Position numbers and translations under genes: made by a program. DNA of 64,000 nt from CAWJHE01 sp963842455 (GTDB taxonomy: Bacteria > Chloroflexota > Anaerolineae > Anaerolineales > UBA4823), in the NCBI GenBank assembly GCA_963842455.1, contig CAWJHE010000004.1:1-64000 (forward strand), read 5' to 3'. The notes below the pieces were generated by a model. It was not told the origin of the DNA and did not search any database. It saw only the letters and a program-made list of their open reading frames with translations. Position 1 is the stretch's first letter. Each line of letters starts with the position of its first letter. Of the stretch, positions 16,195 to 24,529 are shown in pieces.

Positions 16195-17213
16195 AAACAG
16201 TTTACCGGCAATCTTTGTTTTTCACTGCGCCAGGTGAGGTCGAAGTCCGCAGGGAACCCATCCCGGAAGTATTGCCAGATCAGGTCCTGGTTCAAACCAT
16301 CCTGAGCGCCATCAGCCCTGGCACGGAATCGCTCATCTATCAAGGTCTCTTTCCCCAAGAGTTGCCCCTGGATGCTAACTTACCTGCCCTATCATCCAGT
16401 TTTGCCTACCCATTAAAGTATGGCTATGCTGCCATCGGTAAAGTGATTGAGGCAGGAGAGCAAGTCGATCCAGACTGGGTCGGTCGCCTGGTTTTTGCCT
16501 TCAATCCCCACGAAAGCCATTTCACCAGCCGCCCCGAGGATTTACACATCATTCCAAGTCATCTCTCACCTGAGGAGGCCGTATTCCTGCCCAACATGGA
16601 AACGGCTGTCAACCTGGTAATGGATGGTCGTCCCATCTTGGGAGAAAATGTAATCGTCTTTGGTCAGGGAATTGTCGGCCTGCTCACCAGCGCTTTGTTA
16701 AGCCAGTTTCCCTTAGGCAAGCTGGTTACCGTAGACCGCTACCCTTTGCGCCGCAGTGCGTTGGATGCCATTGGTGTGCACACCAGTCTCGACCCGGCTC
16801 AATCCGGCTTTACCGAGCTGGCAATGCGCAGCCTTGCAGGTGCAGCGGACCTGAGTTTTGAGCTCTCCGGTGCGCCAGAAGCCCTGGACCAGGCCATCGC
16901 AGTCACCGGCTTTGGCGGGCGCATCGTGATTGGCTCCTGGTATGGACAAAAGCGCGCCAACCTGGACCTGGGCGGTTGGTTTCACCGCAGCCGCATCCAG
17001 CTCATCAGCAGCCAGGTGAGCACCATCGCTCCTGAATTCAGCGCACGTTGGGATAAACAACGGCGTTTTCAACTAGCCTGGGACAAGCTGGCTCAAATTC
17101 GCCCTTCCCGATGGATCACCCATCGCTTTCCGATCAGCCAGGCGGCGGAGGCTTATCGCCTGATCACCCACCAGCCTGATGCCTGTCTGCAGGTCATCTT
17201 GACTTACGAATAA
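16191..17213 (+). CDS. Zinc-less medium-chain dehydrogenase
   Basis: 340 residues. Residues 1-130 form the GroES-like domain, and Val-Phe-Gly-Gln-Gly-Ile-Val-Gly-Leu near 155 is the nucleotide-binding loop of the medium-chain dehydrogenases. In place of the catalytic-zinc Cys the sequence reads Ser-Ala-Ile-Ser-Pro-Gly-Thr-Glu, like the subgroup that includes BchC; structural-zinc cysteines are also absent. It likely oxidises or reduces a hydroxyl/carbonyl of the pathway intermediate. Start at 16191 overlaps the reductase stop (ATGA). Confidence 0.75.
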   Translation: MKTVYRQSLFFTAPGEVEVRREPIPEVLPDQVLVQTILSAISPGTESLIYQGLFPQELPLDANLPALSSSFAYPLKYGYAAIGKVIEAGEQVDPDWVGRLVFAFNPHESHFTSRPEDLHIIPSHLSPEEAVFLPNMETAVNLVMDGRPILGENVIVFGQGIVGLLTSALLSQFPLGKLVTVDRYPLRRSALDAIGVHTSLDPAQSGFTELAMRSLAGAADLSFELSGAPEALDQAIAVTGFGGRIVIGSWYGQKRANLDLGGWFHRSRIQLISSQVSTIAPEFSARWDKQRRFQLAWDKLAQIRPSRWITHRFPISQAAEAYRLITHQPDACLQVILTYE

Positions 17214-17225
17214 AACGAGGAATAA

Positions 17226-17612
17226 ATGTACACTGTCGCAGTTAAACGCAATTTTATCGCCCAACATTTCCTGATTGGCGGAGATTGGGGGGCGGAAAAC
17301 CAAAACCATTCGCACCACTACCAGCTCGAATTACAGTTGCACGGAGAAAGACTGGACCAACACGGTTACCTGGTCGACATCGTGCAGATTGAACAAACTC
17401 TGCAGGAGCTGGTAAACAAATATCAAGACCAGACCCTCAATCATCTGCCTGAATTTGAAGGTCTCAACCCCAGCATCGAGCACTTTAGCCGCATCCTGTG
17501 CCAGCAATTGGCTCAAAATATCCATGCGCCGACTTTGCATGCTTTGACCGTCAAGTTGTGGGAAAATGAAATTGCCTGGGCTTCTTTCCAGATGCACTTC
17601 CCATCTGCGTAA
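17226..17612 (+). CDS. 6-pyruvoyltetrahydropterin synthase/QueD-like protein with altered active site
   Basis: 128 residues, full length for the family. Zinc ligands are His14, His28 and His30. The catalytic Cys of PTPS/QueD (Cys-x3-His-Gly-His) is replaced by Glu24, and the Gly between the histidines by Ser. The later catalytic Asp/His and Glu (Glu110 in Leu-Trp-Glu-Asn-Glu) region is kept. The family acts on dihydroneopterin triphosphate; substitution of Cys by Glu occurs in PTPS-III forms, which perform an aldolase-like cleavage. Ribosome-binding site GAGGAA. Substrate here is not predictable because the cluster supplies GTP cyclohydrolase II, not I. Confidence 0.75.
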   Translation: MYTVAVKRNFIAQHFLIGGDWGAENQNHSHHYQLELQLHGERLDQHGYLVDIVQIEQTLQELVNKYQDQTLNHLPEFEGLNPSIEHFSRILCQQLAQNIHAPTLHALTVKLWENEIAWASFQMHFPSA

Positions 17613-17665
17613 GGACCGGAAGCCAAAACATAGCAAGTATTTGATGTGAGACTATCACAAGAACG

Positions 17666-18793
17666 ATGCACATTGCCCTGCTCATCTATGGAAATCTGGA
17701 AACAGTTTCCGGTGGATACCTTTATGATCGCAAACTGGTCGAACACCTGCGCAGCCAGGGCGACCAGGTAGAAATCATATCGATCCCCTGGCGAAGCTAC
17801 CCGCTTCTCCTGGCGGATAACTTCTCCGCTTCACTTTTCCACCGCATGCAGAATTTGCAGGTGGATATACTTCTGCAGGACGAGCTCAATCATCCTTCGT
17901 TGTTTTTACTCAATCAGCGTATGCGCAAGGAAACCAAGATTCCCCTGGTGTCTATCGTGCATCATCTACGCAGCAGTGAGCAACGATCCGCCTGGCAAAA
18001 CATCCTGTTCAAAGCGATTGAAAGGCGATACCTGGACAGTGTAGATGCCTTGATCTTCAACAGCCGGGCAACCCAAAAAGCTGTTCTTGAGTGCAATGCT
18101 TCTTTGAAAGATAAGCCCTCTCTAATCGCCTTCCCCGCTGGAGATCGCTTCAAGCCTGCCTGGGATTTGTTGGAAACACAAAAGCGCGCAGACCAGCCTG
18201 GCCCTTTAAAAATTGTTTTTATCGGCAATCTCATCCCACGCAAAGGATTAGACAGCCTGCTTAAAGCCCTAAAATACATACCAGCCCATTTATGGGAGCT
18301 GAATGTGATCGGCAGCCTGGAGCTTGACCCTTTTTATGCCCAAAAGATGCGAAAGCTTGTGTCCAAGTTGGACATGACAAAACACGTGAAATTTCTGGGG
18401 ACTGTGCCAGACACGCTCATAGCGCAAACCCTGTCGAATAGTCACCTGCTAGCCGTGCCATCCAGCTACGAAGGCTTTGGGATCGTTTACCTGGAAGGTA
18501 TGAGTTTTGGTCTGCCAGCCATTGGCGCAAAAGCTGGCGGTGCACAAGAAATCATCCAGCATGGGCATAACGGTTTCCTGGTCGAACCTGGCGATGTTGA
18601 AAGGTTAAGCGCTCATATTTCCAATCTGGCTACAGACCGTCAAAAGCTGGTAGAAATGAGCCTGGCAGCTCGTCGCAGCTTTGAATCGCACCCCAGTTGG
18701 GAAATGACTGGTGCGCAGATTCGCAATTTCCTGCTTACAATTAATGAAAACCGCAATGCAGCGTCTACACCAGCTAAAACAAGTTTGCCTTAA
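17666..18793 (+). CDS. GT4-family glycosyltransferase
   Basis: 375 residues with two Rossmann domains. Ser-Gly-Gly-Tyr near 16 lies in the N-terminal acceptor domain; Ile-Gly-Asn-Leu-Ile-Pro-Arg-Lys-Gly starts the C-terminal domain (about 185), and Pro-Ser-Ser-Tyr-Glu-Gly-Phe-Gly-Ile-Val-Tyr-Leu-Glu-Gly near 270 is the GT4 donor-binding E-x7-E motif. The donor is a nucleotide sugar. No signal peptide; cytosolic or membrane-associated. In this context it would add a sugar to the cluster's product. Confidence 0.85.
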   Translation: MHIALLIYGNLETVSGGYLYDRKLVEHLRSQGDQVEIISIPWRSYPLLLADNFSASLFHRMQNLQVDILLQDELNHPSLFLLNQRMRKETKIPLVSIVHHLRSSEQRSAWQNILFKAIERRYLDSVDALIFNSRATQKAVLECNASLKDKPSLIAFPAGDRFKPAWDLLETQKRADQPGPLKIVFIGNLIPRKGLDSLLKALKYIPAHLWELNVIGSLELDPFYAQKMRKLVSKLDMTKHVKFLGTVPDTLIAQTLSNSHLLAVPSSYEGFGIVYLEGMSFGLPAIGAKAGGAQEIIQHGHNGFLVEPGDVERLSAHISNLATDRQKLVEMSLAARRSFESHPSWEMTGAQIRNFLLTINENRNAASTPAKTSLP

Positions 18794-18803
18794 TCAGCAA
18801 AGA

Positions 18804-19152
18804 GCGTTGGCCAATTACAATGTCACTGCGAGTAACGCTAGGTTACCAGGGTGCCATCCAGTCTGAAGCGACAACCGAAAGCGGGAGTCATTGCGAGCGT
18901 TCTGTGCGAAGCAATCTCGGTACTAGTCAAGAGGTGAGATTGCTTCACTGTGTTCGCAATGACAGTTGTCATTAGTATAGCGTTGGCCAATTACGATGTC
19001 ACTGCGAGTAACGCTAGGTTACAAGGGTGCCATCCAGTCTGAAGAGACAGCCGAAAGCGGGAGTCATTGCGAGCGTTCTGTGCGAAGCAATCTCGGTACT
19101 AGTCAAGAGGTGAGATTGCTTCACTGTGTTCGCAATGACAGTTGTTATTAGA
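18804..19152 (+). repeat. Tandem duplication of a 176-bp palindromic intergenic element
   Basis: Copy 1 is 18804-18979, copy 2 is 18980-19152, about 97 percent identical. Each contains CATTGCGAGCGTTCTGTGCG-AAGCAATCTC and, after about 20 bases, GAGATTGCTTCACTGTG-TTCGCAATG, so each can form a long hairpin. The arm is the reverse complement of the repeat at 7778-8030. The gap 18794-19239 holds nothing else recognisable. Confidence 0.85.
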
Positions 19153-19239
19153 GGCGAACTTTGCGAAGTAGTCTAAATTACCATACAACTTATCAGGAAC
19201 AAACTGAAGTTTGTTCTACATATAAAAGGATAACTCAAG

Positions 19240-20178
19240 ATGCAGTCAATTACCGAATATTCATTTCCACGCTACCTGGCGGCGAAGAAGAGCGTCGACG
19301 ACCGTGCTTTGAATCGCCAGGTCTGGGACACTTTGGCAGCTCAACTACCAACTGCATCGAAACAGAAACCACTCAGGGTGCTGGAGATTGGCGCCGGAAT
19401 AGGCACGATGATCGAGCGTATGCTGGAGTGGAAATTGCTGCAACAGGCTCACTACACCGCGCTTGACTCGCTGCCCGAAAATGCACAAGCAGCGCTTACC
19501 GCGCCTCTCAAAATGGGCAGCCAGGCAACACATGCAAATATATTCCAAAAGCGCCTTACCATTGGGCAAGTAGCCGACTCTCATCGAAGAAAAAAGGTCG
19601 AAGTTGAATACCACTCAGAGGATCTTTTTGCCTTCATCGAACACCAAAGCGGTCAACAACAATGGGATTTGCTGGTTGCACATGCCTTCTTAGATCTGGT
19701 AGATATCCCTGCCACTTTGCCACTGCTTCGCCCATTGCTGTCACCAGGTGGTAGTTTCTATTTCAGCCTGAATTTTGATGGTGCGAGCATCTTTGAGCCA
19801 GGCATTGATCCTGGTTTCGACCGTCTGGTGGAAGCTTTATATCACCAGAGTATGGACGAACGCGTGATCGCAGGCCAACCTGCTGGAGACAGCCAGGCTG
19901 GTCGCCACCTCTTCACCCATCTCCGCCAGGCAGGTTTCACGGTTACCGGTGCGGGTGCATCCGATTGGGTTGTGTTTCCCACCAACGGTTCCTATCCCCA
20001 CGATGAGGCTTACTTTCTGCATTTCATCATCCATACTATTTTCGAGGAATTAAAAAATCATCCAGAAATGGATACCCACCGCTTTGAGGCCTGGGTCTCG
20101 AAACGACGCCAGCAAATCGAAGATGCTGAATTGGTGTACATTGCACATCAATTAGATTTTGTGGGAACACCAGCATAA
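19240..20178 (+). CDS. SAM-dependent class I methyltransferase
   Basis: 312 residues. Motif I is Val-Leu-Glu-Ile-Gly-Ala-Gly-Ile-Gly-Thr at about 47-56, the acidic strand-2 residue is in Thr-Ala-Leu-Asp-Ser, and Leu-Leu-Arg-Pro-Leu-Leu-Ser-Pro-Gly-Gly is motif III. An insert of about 60 residues between strands 2 and 3 is basic. Small-molecule methylation is likely. It follows the glycosyltransferase after the palindromic repeat; whether it still shares a transcript with the pathway is uncertain. Start at 19240 lies after an AAAGGA site. Confidence 0.75.
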   Translation: MQSITEYSFPRYLAAKKSVDDRALNRQVWDTLAAQLPTASKQKPLRVLEIGAGIGTMIERMLEWKLLQQAHYTALDSLPENAQAALTAPLKMGSQATHANIFQKRLTIGQVADSHRRKKVEVEYHSEDLFAFIEHQSGQQQWDLLVAHAFLDLVDIPATLPLLRPLLSPGGSFYFSLNFDGASIFEPGIDPGFDRLVEALYHQSMDERVIAGQPAGDSQAGRHLFTHLRQAGFTVTGAGASDWVVFPTNGSYPHDEAYFLHFIIHTIFEELKNHPEMDTHRFEAWVSKRRQQIEDAELVYIAHQLDFVGTPA

Positions 20179-20298
20179 CGACAATGCTCATAGCGTTCTG
20201 TGATGTAAATTACTTAATCAAAACATGATCATTGACAGAACACTGACCGAACCATGATTATCTTCTAATTTTTAGAGAATAATCTCATTGTGGGCAGC

Positions 20299-20316
20299 TA
20301 GCTGAGGTAAAATGGG
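20299..20316 (+). promoter_or_regulatory. Promoter-like block of first lspA
   Basis: TAGCTGAGGTAAAATGGG, with TAAAAT as a likely -10 box; the identical 18 bases recur before the second lspA (20911-20928). The TTG start lies 35 bases on. Confidence 0.5.
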
Positions 20317-20350
20317 AGGCGTTAAACCCTTAAAAAAACCTGGAGTCAAT

Positions 20351-20917
20351 TTGAACGTTAAGCGTTTAGTAACTGATTATTTCTGGCTGCTGTTTGGAGC
20401 AGGCCTCATCGTCTTTCTAGATCAGCTCAGCAAAGGATGGGTGCGTAACAACCTGTCCTTGGGAGAAGTATACCGGCCAGAATTGTGGATCACGCCTTTT
20501 GCCCGCATCTTGCATTGGAGCAATACCGGCTCTGCTTTTGGTTTATTCCCGAACATGAGCGGCGTTTTTACAGTTTTAGCATTCCTTGTCTCGGCTGCAA
20601 TTATCTATTATTACCCACAAGTCCCCGGAAATGACCGTTTGCTACGCCTGGCAATGATCCTACAATTAGGTGGCGCTGTCGGCAACCTGGTTGACCGCCT
20701 GATCCAAGGGCATGTCACCGATTTTCTCTCTGTGGGCAATTTCCCTGTTTTTAATGTTGCCGATGCCAGCATTTCCACCGGTGTTGCTGTTTTGGTGCTC
20801 GGCATCTTCCTTAAAGAGCGACAAGAAAAAGCGGCATCCAGCCGGGAGATCAACGCATCTGCCTCACAAATCTCATTGAATGATCCAAGCAGCTGCAACA
20901 CCGACCTCGATAGCTGA
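20351..20917 (+). CDS. lspA: Lipoprotein signal peptidase (first of two)
   Basis: 188 residues starting at a TTG with TGGAG upstream; the ATG at 20312 lies inside the promoter block and is rejected. Four membrane segments. The catalytic Asp pair is seen in Gly-Asn-Leu-Val-Asp-Arg-Leu and Phe-Asn-Val-Ala-Asp-Ala-Ser-Ile, plus the conserved Asn-Thr-Gly-Ser-Ala-Phe-Gly. Removes signal peptides from prolipoproteins, of which this window has several. A paralog follows 40 bp downstream. Confidence 0.92.
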   Translation: MNVKRLVTDYFWLLFGAGLIVFLDQLSKGWVRNNLSLGEVYRPELWITPFARILHWSNTGSAFGLFPNMSGVFTVLAFLVSAAIIYYYPQVPGNDRLLRLAMILQLGGAVGNLVDRLIQGHVTDFLSVGNFPVFNVADASISTGVAVLVLGIFLKERQEKAASSREINASASQISLNDPSSCNTDLDS

Positions 20918-20928
20918 GGTAAAATGGG
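20911..20928 (+). promoter_or_regulatory. Duplicate promoter-like block before second lspA
   Basis: Exact copy of the 18-base block at 20299-20316. It includes the TGA stop of the first lspA, so each lspA copy carries its own promoter block. Confidence 0.5.
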
Positions 20929-20957
20929 GGCAAATCTTATATCTATTGGAGCTTTCG

Positions 20958-21530
20958 TTGAAGACTCAACGCTATATAACTGATTATATTTTCTTGCTTG
21001 CTGGCGCAGCGATCATCATCTTCCTGGATCAGTGGTCCAAAGAATGGATACGAACCAACCTGGCTTATGGGGAGATCTATCACCCAGAATTATGGCTGAG
21101 CCAGTATGTTCGTTTGATGCACTGGCGAAACACAGGAATCGTGTTTGGGCTTTTCCAGGATATCCACAAGCTATTTAGCCTTCTGCCTGCCATCATCTCT
21201 GCAGCAATTATTTTCTATTACCCCAGGGTACCCAAAGAAGACCGCTTGATTCGCTTCTCGATGATGCTTTACCTTGGTGGAGGCATAGGCAACTTGATCG
21301 ATCGTCTGACCCAGGGTTATGTGACCGATTTTGTTTCTGTGGGAAATTTCGCTGTTTTTAATGTTGCCGATGCCAGTATTTCGGTTGGTGTCGTCATTCT
21401 GGCTTTGGGGGTTTACCTGAAAGAACAAGAAGAAAAGAAATTAGCAGCCTCTGCTAAAGAGACACAAACTGAAGAACTCCCGGAACAGGCCGATGATTCG
21501 CAGCTTCCGGAGGAGAACAAACTTGAATGA
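20958..21530 (+). CDS. lspA: Lipoprotein signal peptidase (second of two)
   Basis: 190 residues from a TTG preceded by TTGGAG. Roughly 55-60 percent identical to the preceding protein by eye, with both catalytic Asp residues (Gly-Asn-Leu-Ile-Asp-Arg-Leu; Phe-Asn-Val-Ala-Asp-Ala-Ser-Ile). The conserved Asn-Thr-Gly-Ser/Ala-Ala-Phe reads Asn-Thr-Gly-Ile-Val-Phe, a slight deviation. The C-terminus is a charged Glu/Gln-rich tail. Its end overlaps the pseudouridine synthase start by eight bases. Confidence 0.9.
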   Translation: MKTQRYITDYIFLLAGAAIIIFLDQWSKEWIRTNLAYGEIYHPELWLSQYVRLMHWRNTGIVFGLFQDIHKLFSLLPAIISAAIIFYYPRVPKEDRLIRFSMMLYLGGGIGNLIDRLTQGYVTDFVSVGNFAVFNVADASISVGVVILALGVYLKEQEEKKLAASAKETQTEELPEQADDSQLPEENKLE

Positions 21531-22449
21531 TCAAAATTTCACTTTTAAATTCGATGAGGCAGAACCTCAGCGGCTAGATAAATTCCTGGTGACATGCTTG
21601 CCTGAGTTATCCCGGTCACGCATTCAGGCGTTGATTAAAGAAGGAAAAATCACTACGGATGGTCAATTGCCGCGCAAATCTGGGCAGATGCTTGAAAAGG
21701 GTGCACAAGTCCAAATTTTTATCCCAGCTCCAGTCCCTACCGACCTGATACCCGAATCTATTCCTTTGCAGATCATTTTTGAAAATGAAGATTTGCTGGT
21801 AGTCAATAAGCCTGCAGGAATGGTCGTGCATCCTGCAGCCGGCCACTCTTCAGGGACATTAGTACATGCTGCATTGGCGCATGCTCCCGGAATGGAAGGC
21901 ATTGGGGGTGAGCAACGCCCTGGAGTAGTCCATCGCCTGGATAAAGATACATCTGGTTTGATTTTGTTGGCAAAAAATGATCGAACCCTGCGCTGGTTGC
22001 AAGATCAGTTTCGCCTGCGCAAGGTGGAGAAGACCTATCTTGCCCTGGTAGATGGACATCCCCCTACGCCTGTGGGAAGAATAGAAGCCCCAATTGGTAG
22101 GGATGTGAAGTCGCGCAAGAAAATGGCGGTGGTCTCTCCTGCCAAAGGACGGCTGGCAACCAGTGAATATAAAACCGTGGAAATGTTTATGGACCACGCT
22201 TTACTGGAGGTACACCCTGAAACTGGCCGGACGCACCAAATCCGCCTGCATATGGCCTTCCTGGGTTGCCCCGTAACTGGCGACACGATTTATGGACATC
22301 GGAAAGCGACCATTCCAATCAAGCGCCACTTTTTGCATGCAGCACAGCTAAAAATTCAATTACGCGGGGAAAAAGAAGAACGGGTTTTTACAGCCCCCTT
22401 ACCTGAAGAATTGGAAAATGCCCTGGGTGCTCTGCGCGTTTCTCTGTGA
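21523..22449 (+). CDS. RluA-family 23S rRNA pseudouridine synthase (RluD-like)
   Basis: 308 residues from a TTG at 21523, preceded by GGAGGAG. Residues 15-70 form an S4 RNA-binding domain; the catalytic motif is Val-Val-His-Arg-Leu-Asp140-Lys-Asp-Thr-Ser-Gly. His-Pro-Glu-Thr-Gly-Arg-Thr-His-Gln-Ile-Arg marks the C-terminal substrate site. Adjacent lspA and rluD are a very common bacterial pairing, which supports the call. Modifies uridines in helix 69 if truly RluD. Confidence 0.9.
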   Translation: MNDQNFTFKFDEAEPQRLDKFLVTCLPELSRSRIQALIKEGKITTDGQLPRKSGQMLEKGAQVQIFIPAPVPTDLIPESIPLQIIFENEDLLVVNKPAGMVVHPAAGHSSGTLVHAALAHAPGMEGIGGEQRPGVVHRLDKDTSGLILLAKNDRTLRWLQDQFRLRKVEKTYLALVDGHPPTPVGRIEAPIGRDVKSRKKMAVVSPAKGRLATSEYKTVEMFMDHALLEVHPETGRTHQIRLHMAFLGCPVTGDTIYGHRKATIPIKRHFLHAAQLKIQLRGEKEERVFTAPLPEELENALGALRVSL

Positions 22450-22560
22450 TCATTAAACCAGTCTTTCCTGACCAGCACCCATTAAAAATCAATCGTAGAA
22501 TTTCTTTAGTCAGGCAATCAGAAAAAAAATACAACTCATCCAAATGAATCTGGAGAAAAC

Positions 22561-23604
22561 ATGAAAATAGTTGACCTACGCTCGGATACCGTCTCACAGC
22601 CAACGGCGGCTATGCGTCAGGCAATGGCTGCAGCAGAGGTTGGAGACGATGTGTATGGAGAAGATCCAACCATAAACCACCTACAAGAAATGGCGGCCAG
22701 CCTGATGGGCAAGGAAGCCGGGCTTTTTATTCCTTCAGGCACAATGGGAAATTTGATCGCCATCCTGGCGCACTGTGGACGCGGTGATGAAGTGATCCTG
22801 GGAAACCAGGCTCATACTTTTTTGTTTGAAGCCGGCGGCATTTCCGCCTTGGGTGGTGTCCACTCTTGCCAGATTCCCAACCAGCTTGATGGCACATTGG
22901 ACCTGGACGATATTCGCCATGCGGTCCGTCCCAATGACCCACATCATCCCATCACTCGCCTGATTACAATTGAAAATACCCAAAACCGCTGTGGAGGCGT
23001 TCCACTAACCGCCAGCTACACACAGGCTGTCAGTGAATTAGCCCAGGATTTCCATTTGAATGTTCACCTGGATGGCGCCCGCATTTTCAATGCAGCGGTT
23101 GCTCAAGGAATACAGGCAAAAGAGTTGGCTGCACCAGTCGACTCGGTGACATTCTGCCTGAGCAAAGGTTTATGCGCTCCCGTCGGATCAGTCCTGTGCG
23201 GGTCAGCCGAATTTATCGCCCGTGCCCACCGTATCCGCAAGCAACTTGGCGGTGGGATGCGACAGGCTGGCGTCTTGGCAGCTGCCGGCATTGTCGCTTT
23301 GGAGAGCATGATCGATCGCCTGGAAGAAGACCACCAACGCGCAAAAAACCTGGCCAGGCTTCTAGGTCAGATCCCTGGAATCTTGCTCGAACCAGGTACT
23401 CCTTACACCAATATGGTATTCATAAAATTTGACAAAAGCATAATTCCTTACACTGCCGGGCAAATTGCCGAGCGCATGGCAGAATTTGGCATCAAATTGG
23501 GGATCACCGGCAGATTCCGCTTCAGACTGGTCACCCACTACTGGATTGATGATCAAGCAATCGAATTGACAGCAGAAAAGCTTGCAGAAATCTTAAAGAA
23601 TTAA
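22561..23604 (+). CDS. ltaE: Low-specificity L-threonine aldolase
   Basis: 347 residues of the PLP fold-type I family. Asp-Leu-Arg-Ser-Asp-Thr at the N-terminus, His-Leu-Asp171-Gly-Ala-Arg, and the PLP lysine in Cys-Leu-Ser-Lys202-Gly-Leu-Cys-Ala-Pro-Val-Gly-Ser are all present. It cleaves L-threonine or allo-threonine to glycine and acetaldehyde. Stands in its own right between lspA/rluD and the nucleoside phosphorylase gene, with a GAGAA site. Confidence 0.92.
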   Translation: MKIVDLRSDTVSQPTAAMRQAMAAAEVGDDVYGEDPTINHLQEMAASLMGKEAGLFIPSGTMGNLIAILAHCGRGDEVILGNQAHTFLFEAGGISALGGVHSCQIPNQLDGTLDLDDIRHAVRPNDPHHPITRLITIENTQNRCGGVPLTASYTQAVSELAQDFHLNVHLDGARIFNAAVAQGIQAKELAAPVDSVTFCLSKGLCAPVGSVLCGSAEFIARAHRIRKQLGGGMRQAGVLAAAGIVALESMIDRLEEDHQRAKNLARLLGQIPGILLEPGTPYTNMVFIKFDKSIIPYTAGQIAERMAEFGIKLGITGRFRFRLVTHYWIDDQAIELTAEKLAEILKN

Positions 23605-23612
23605 GTGCATGT

Positions 23613-23618
23613 TATAAT
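23613..23618 (+). promoter_or_regulatory. TATAAT -10 box before purine nucleoside phosphorylase
   Basis: Perfect TATAAT in the 33-bp gap after ltaE, 19 bases before the ATG at 23638. Confidence 0.45.
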
Positions 23619-23637
23619 TAATTGGGATTGGGTAACT

Positions 23638-24475
23638 ATGAGCGCATTATTTAACGATAGAACAGATTGATGAAGTTGTTCGAATTATTAGAAAAGAGCA
23701 GTTCAGCCAGCCACGGGTGGGGATCATACTGGGCTCTGGCTTAGGTGAGTTTGCAAGAACTGTTGAAGGGGCTACTCATATTCCATTCGGAAAACTGCCC
23801 TACTGGCCGGTTTCTACCGTTCATGGTCATCAAGGTCAACTGGTTTTTGGCAACCTGGAAGACCAGCCAGTCGTTATCATGCAAGGGCGTTCTCACTACT
23901 ATGAGGGCTACAGCATGTCAATCATCGGTTTGCCGGTGCGCGTCATGCAGCGCTTAGGTATTGAAATTCTGATTGTGACCAATGCAGCTGGCGCTGTTAA
24001 TCCAGACTTCAGTGCTGGTGAATTGATGCTCATCACCGACCACCTGAATTTAATTGGCATGGCGGGGCTAAATCCATTGCGCGGCCCCAATTTAGATGAA
24101 CTGGGTCCACGCTTTCCGGACATGAGCCAGCCTTATGATCGAGAGCTTTGCGAAATCGCTCGACAGGTCGCCAAACAGGCCCAAATCAGGCTAAATGAAG
24201 GTGTGTATGCGTCTCTGGCGGGTCCTTCCTTTGAATCACCAGCCGATTTGCGTTTCTTACGCGCTGCTGGAGTGGATGCAGTTGGAATGTCCACGGTCCC
24301 TGAAGTAATTGTGGCCAGACATGCAGGAACTCGCGTGTTGGGAGTTTCTGGAATCAGCAATAAAGCAAACCTGGATGGTAGTACGATCACGACTCACGAA
24401 GAGGTTTTGGAAGCAGGCAAAAAGATTGTTCCCCAACTCTCTGCCTTGATTCGAGGCGTACTTAACCGGTTATAG
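23638..24475 (+). CDS. Purine-nucleoside phosphorylase (one frameshift near start)
   Basis: The ATG at 23638 begins Met-Ser-Ala-Leu but an extra T in a TTT run (23650-23652) moves the frame; removing it gives Leu-Thr-Ile-Glu-Gln-Ile-Asp-Glu-Val and joins smoothly to Gly-Ile-Ile-Leu-Gly-Ser-Gly-Leu-Gly, the phosphate-binding N-terminus of trimeric PNP. Also present are Gly-Arg-Ser-His-Tyr-Tyr-Glu-Gly and Asn-Ala-Ala-Gly-Ala-Val-Asn. About 279 residues, normal for PNP-I. Splits purine nucleosides with phosphate. Without correction a GTG at 23717 would be the only start, losing the N-terminus. Confidence 0.88.
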
Positions 24476-24529
24476 TTATCTTGAATTTTAACGGCGTGTT
24501 ATCGGTATGCGCCCTCACCGAGGTGTGGC

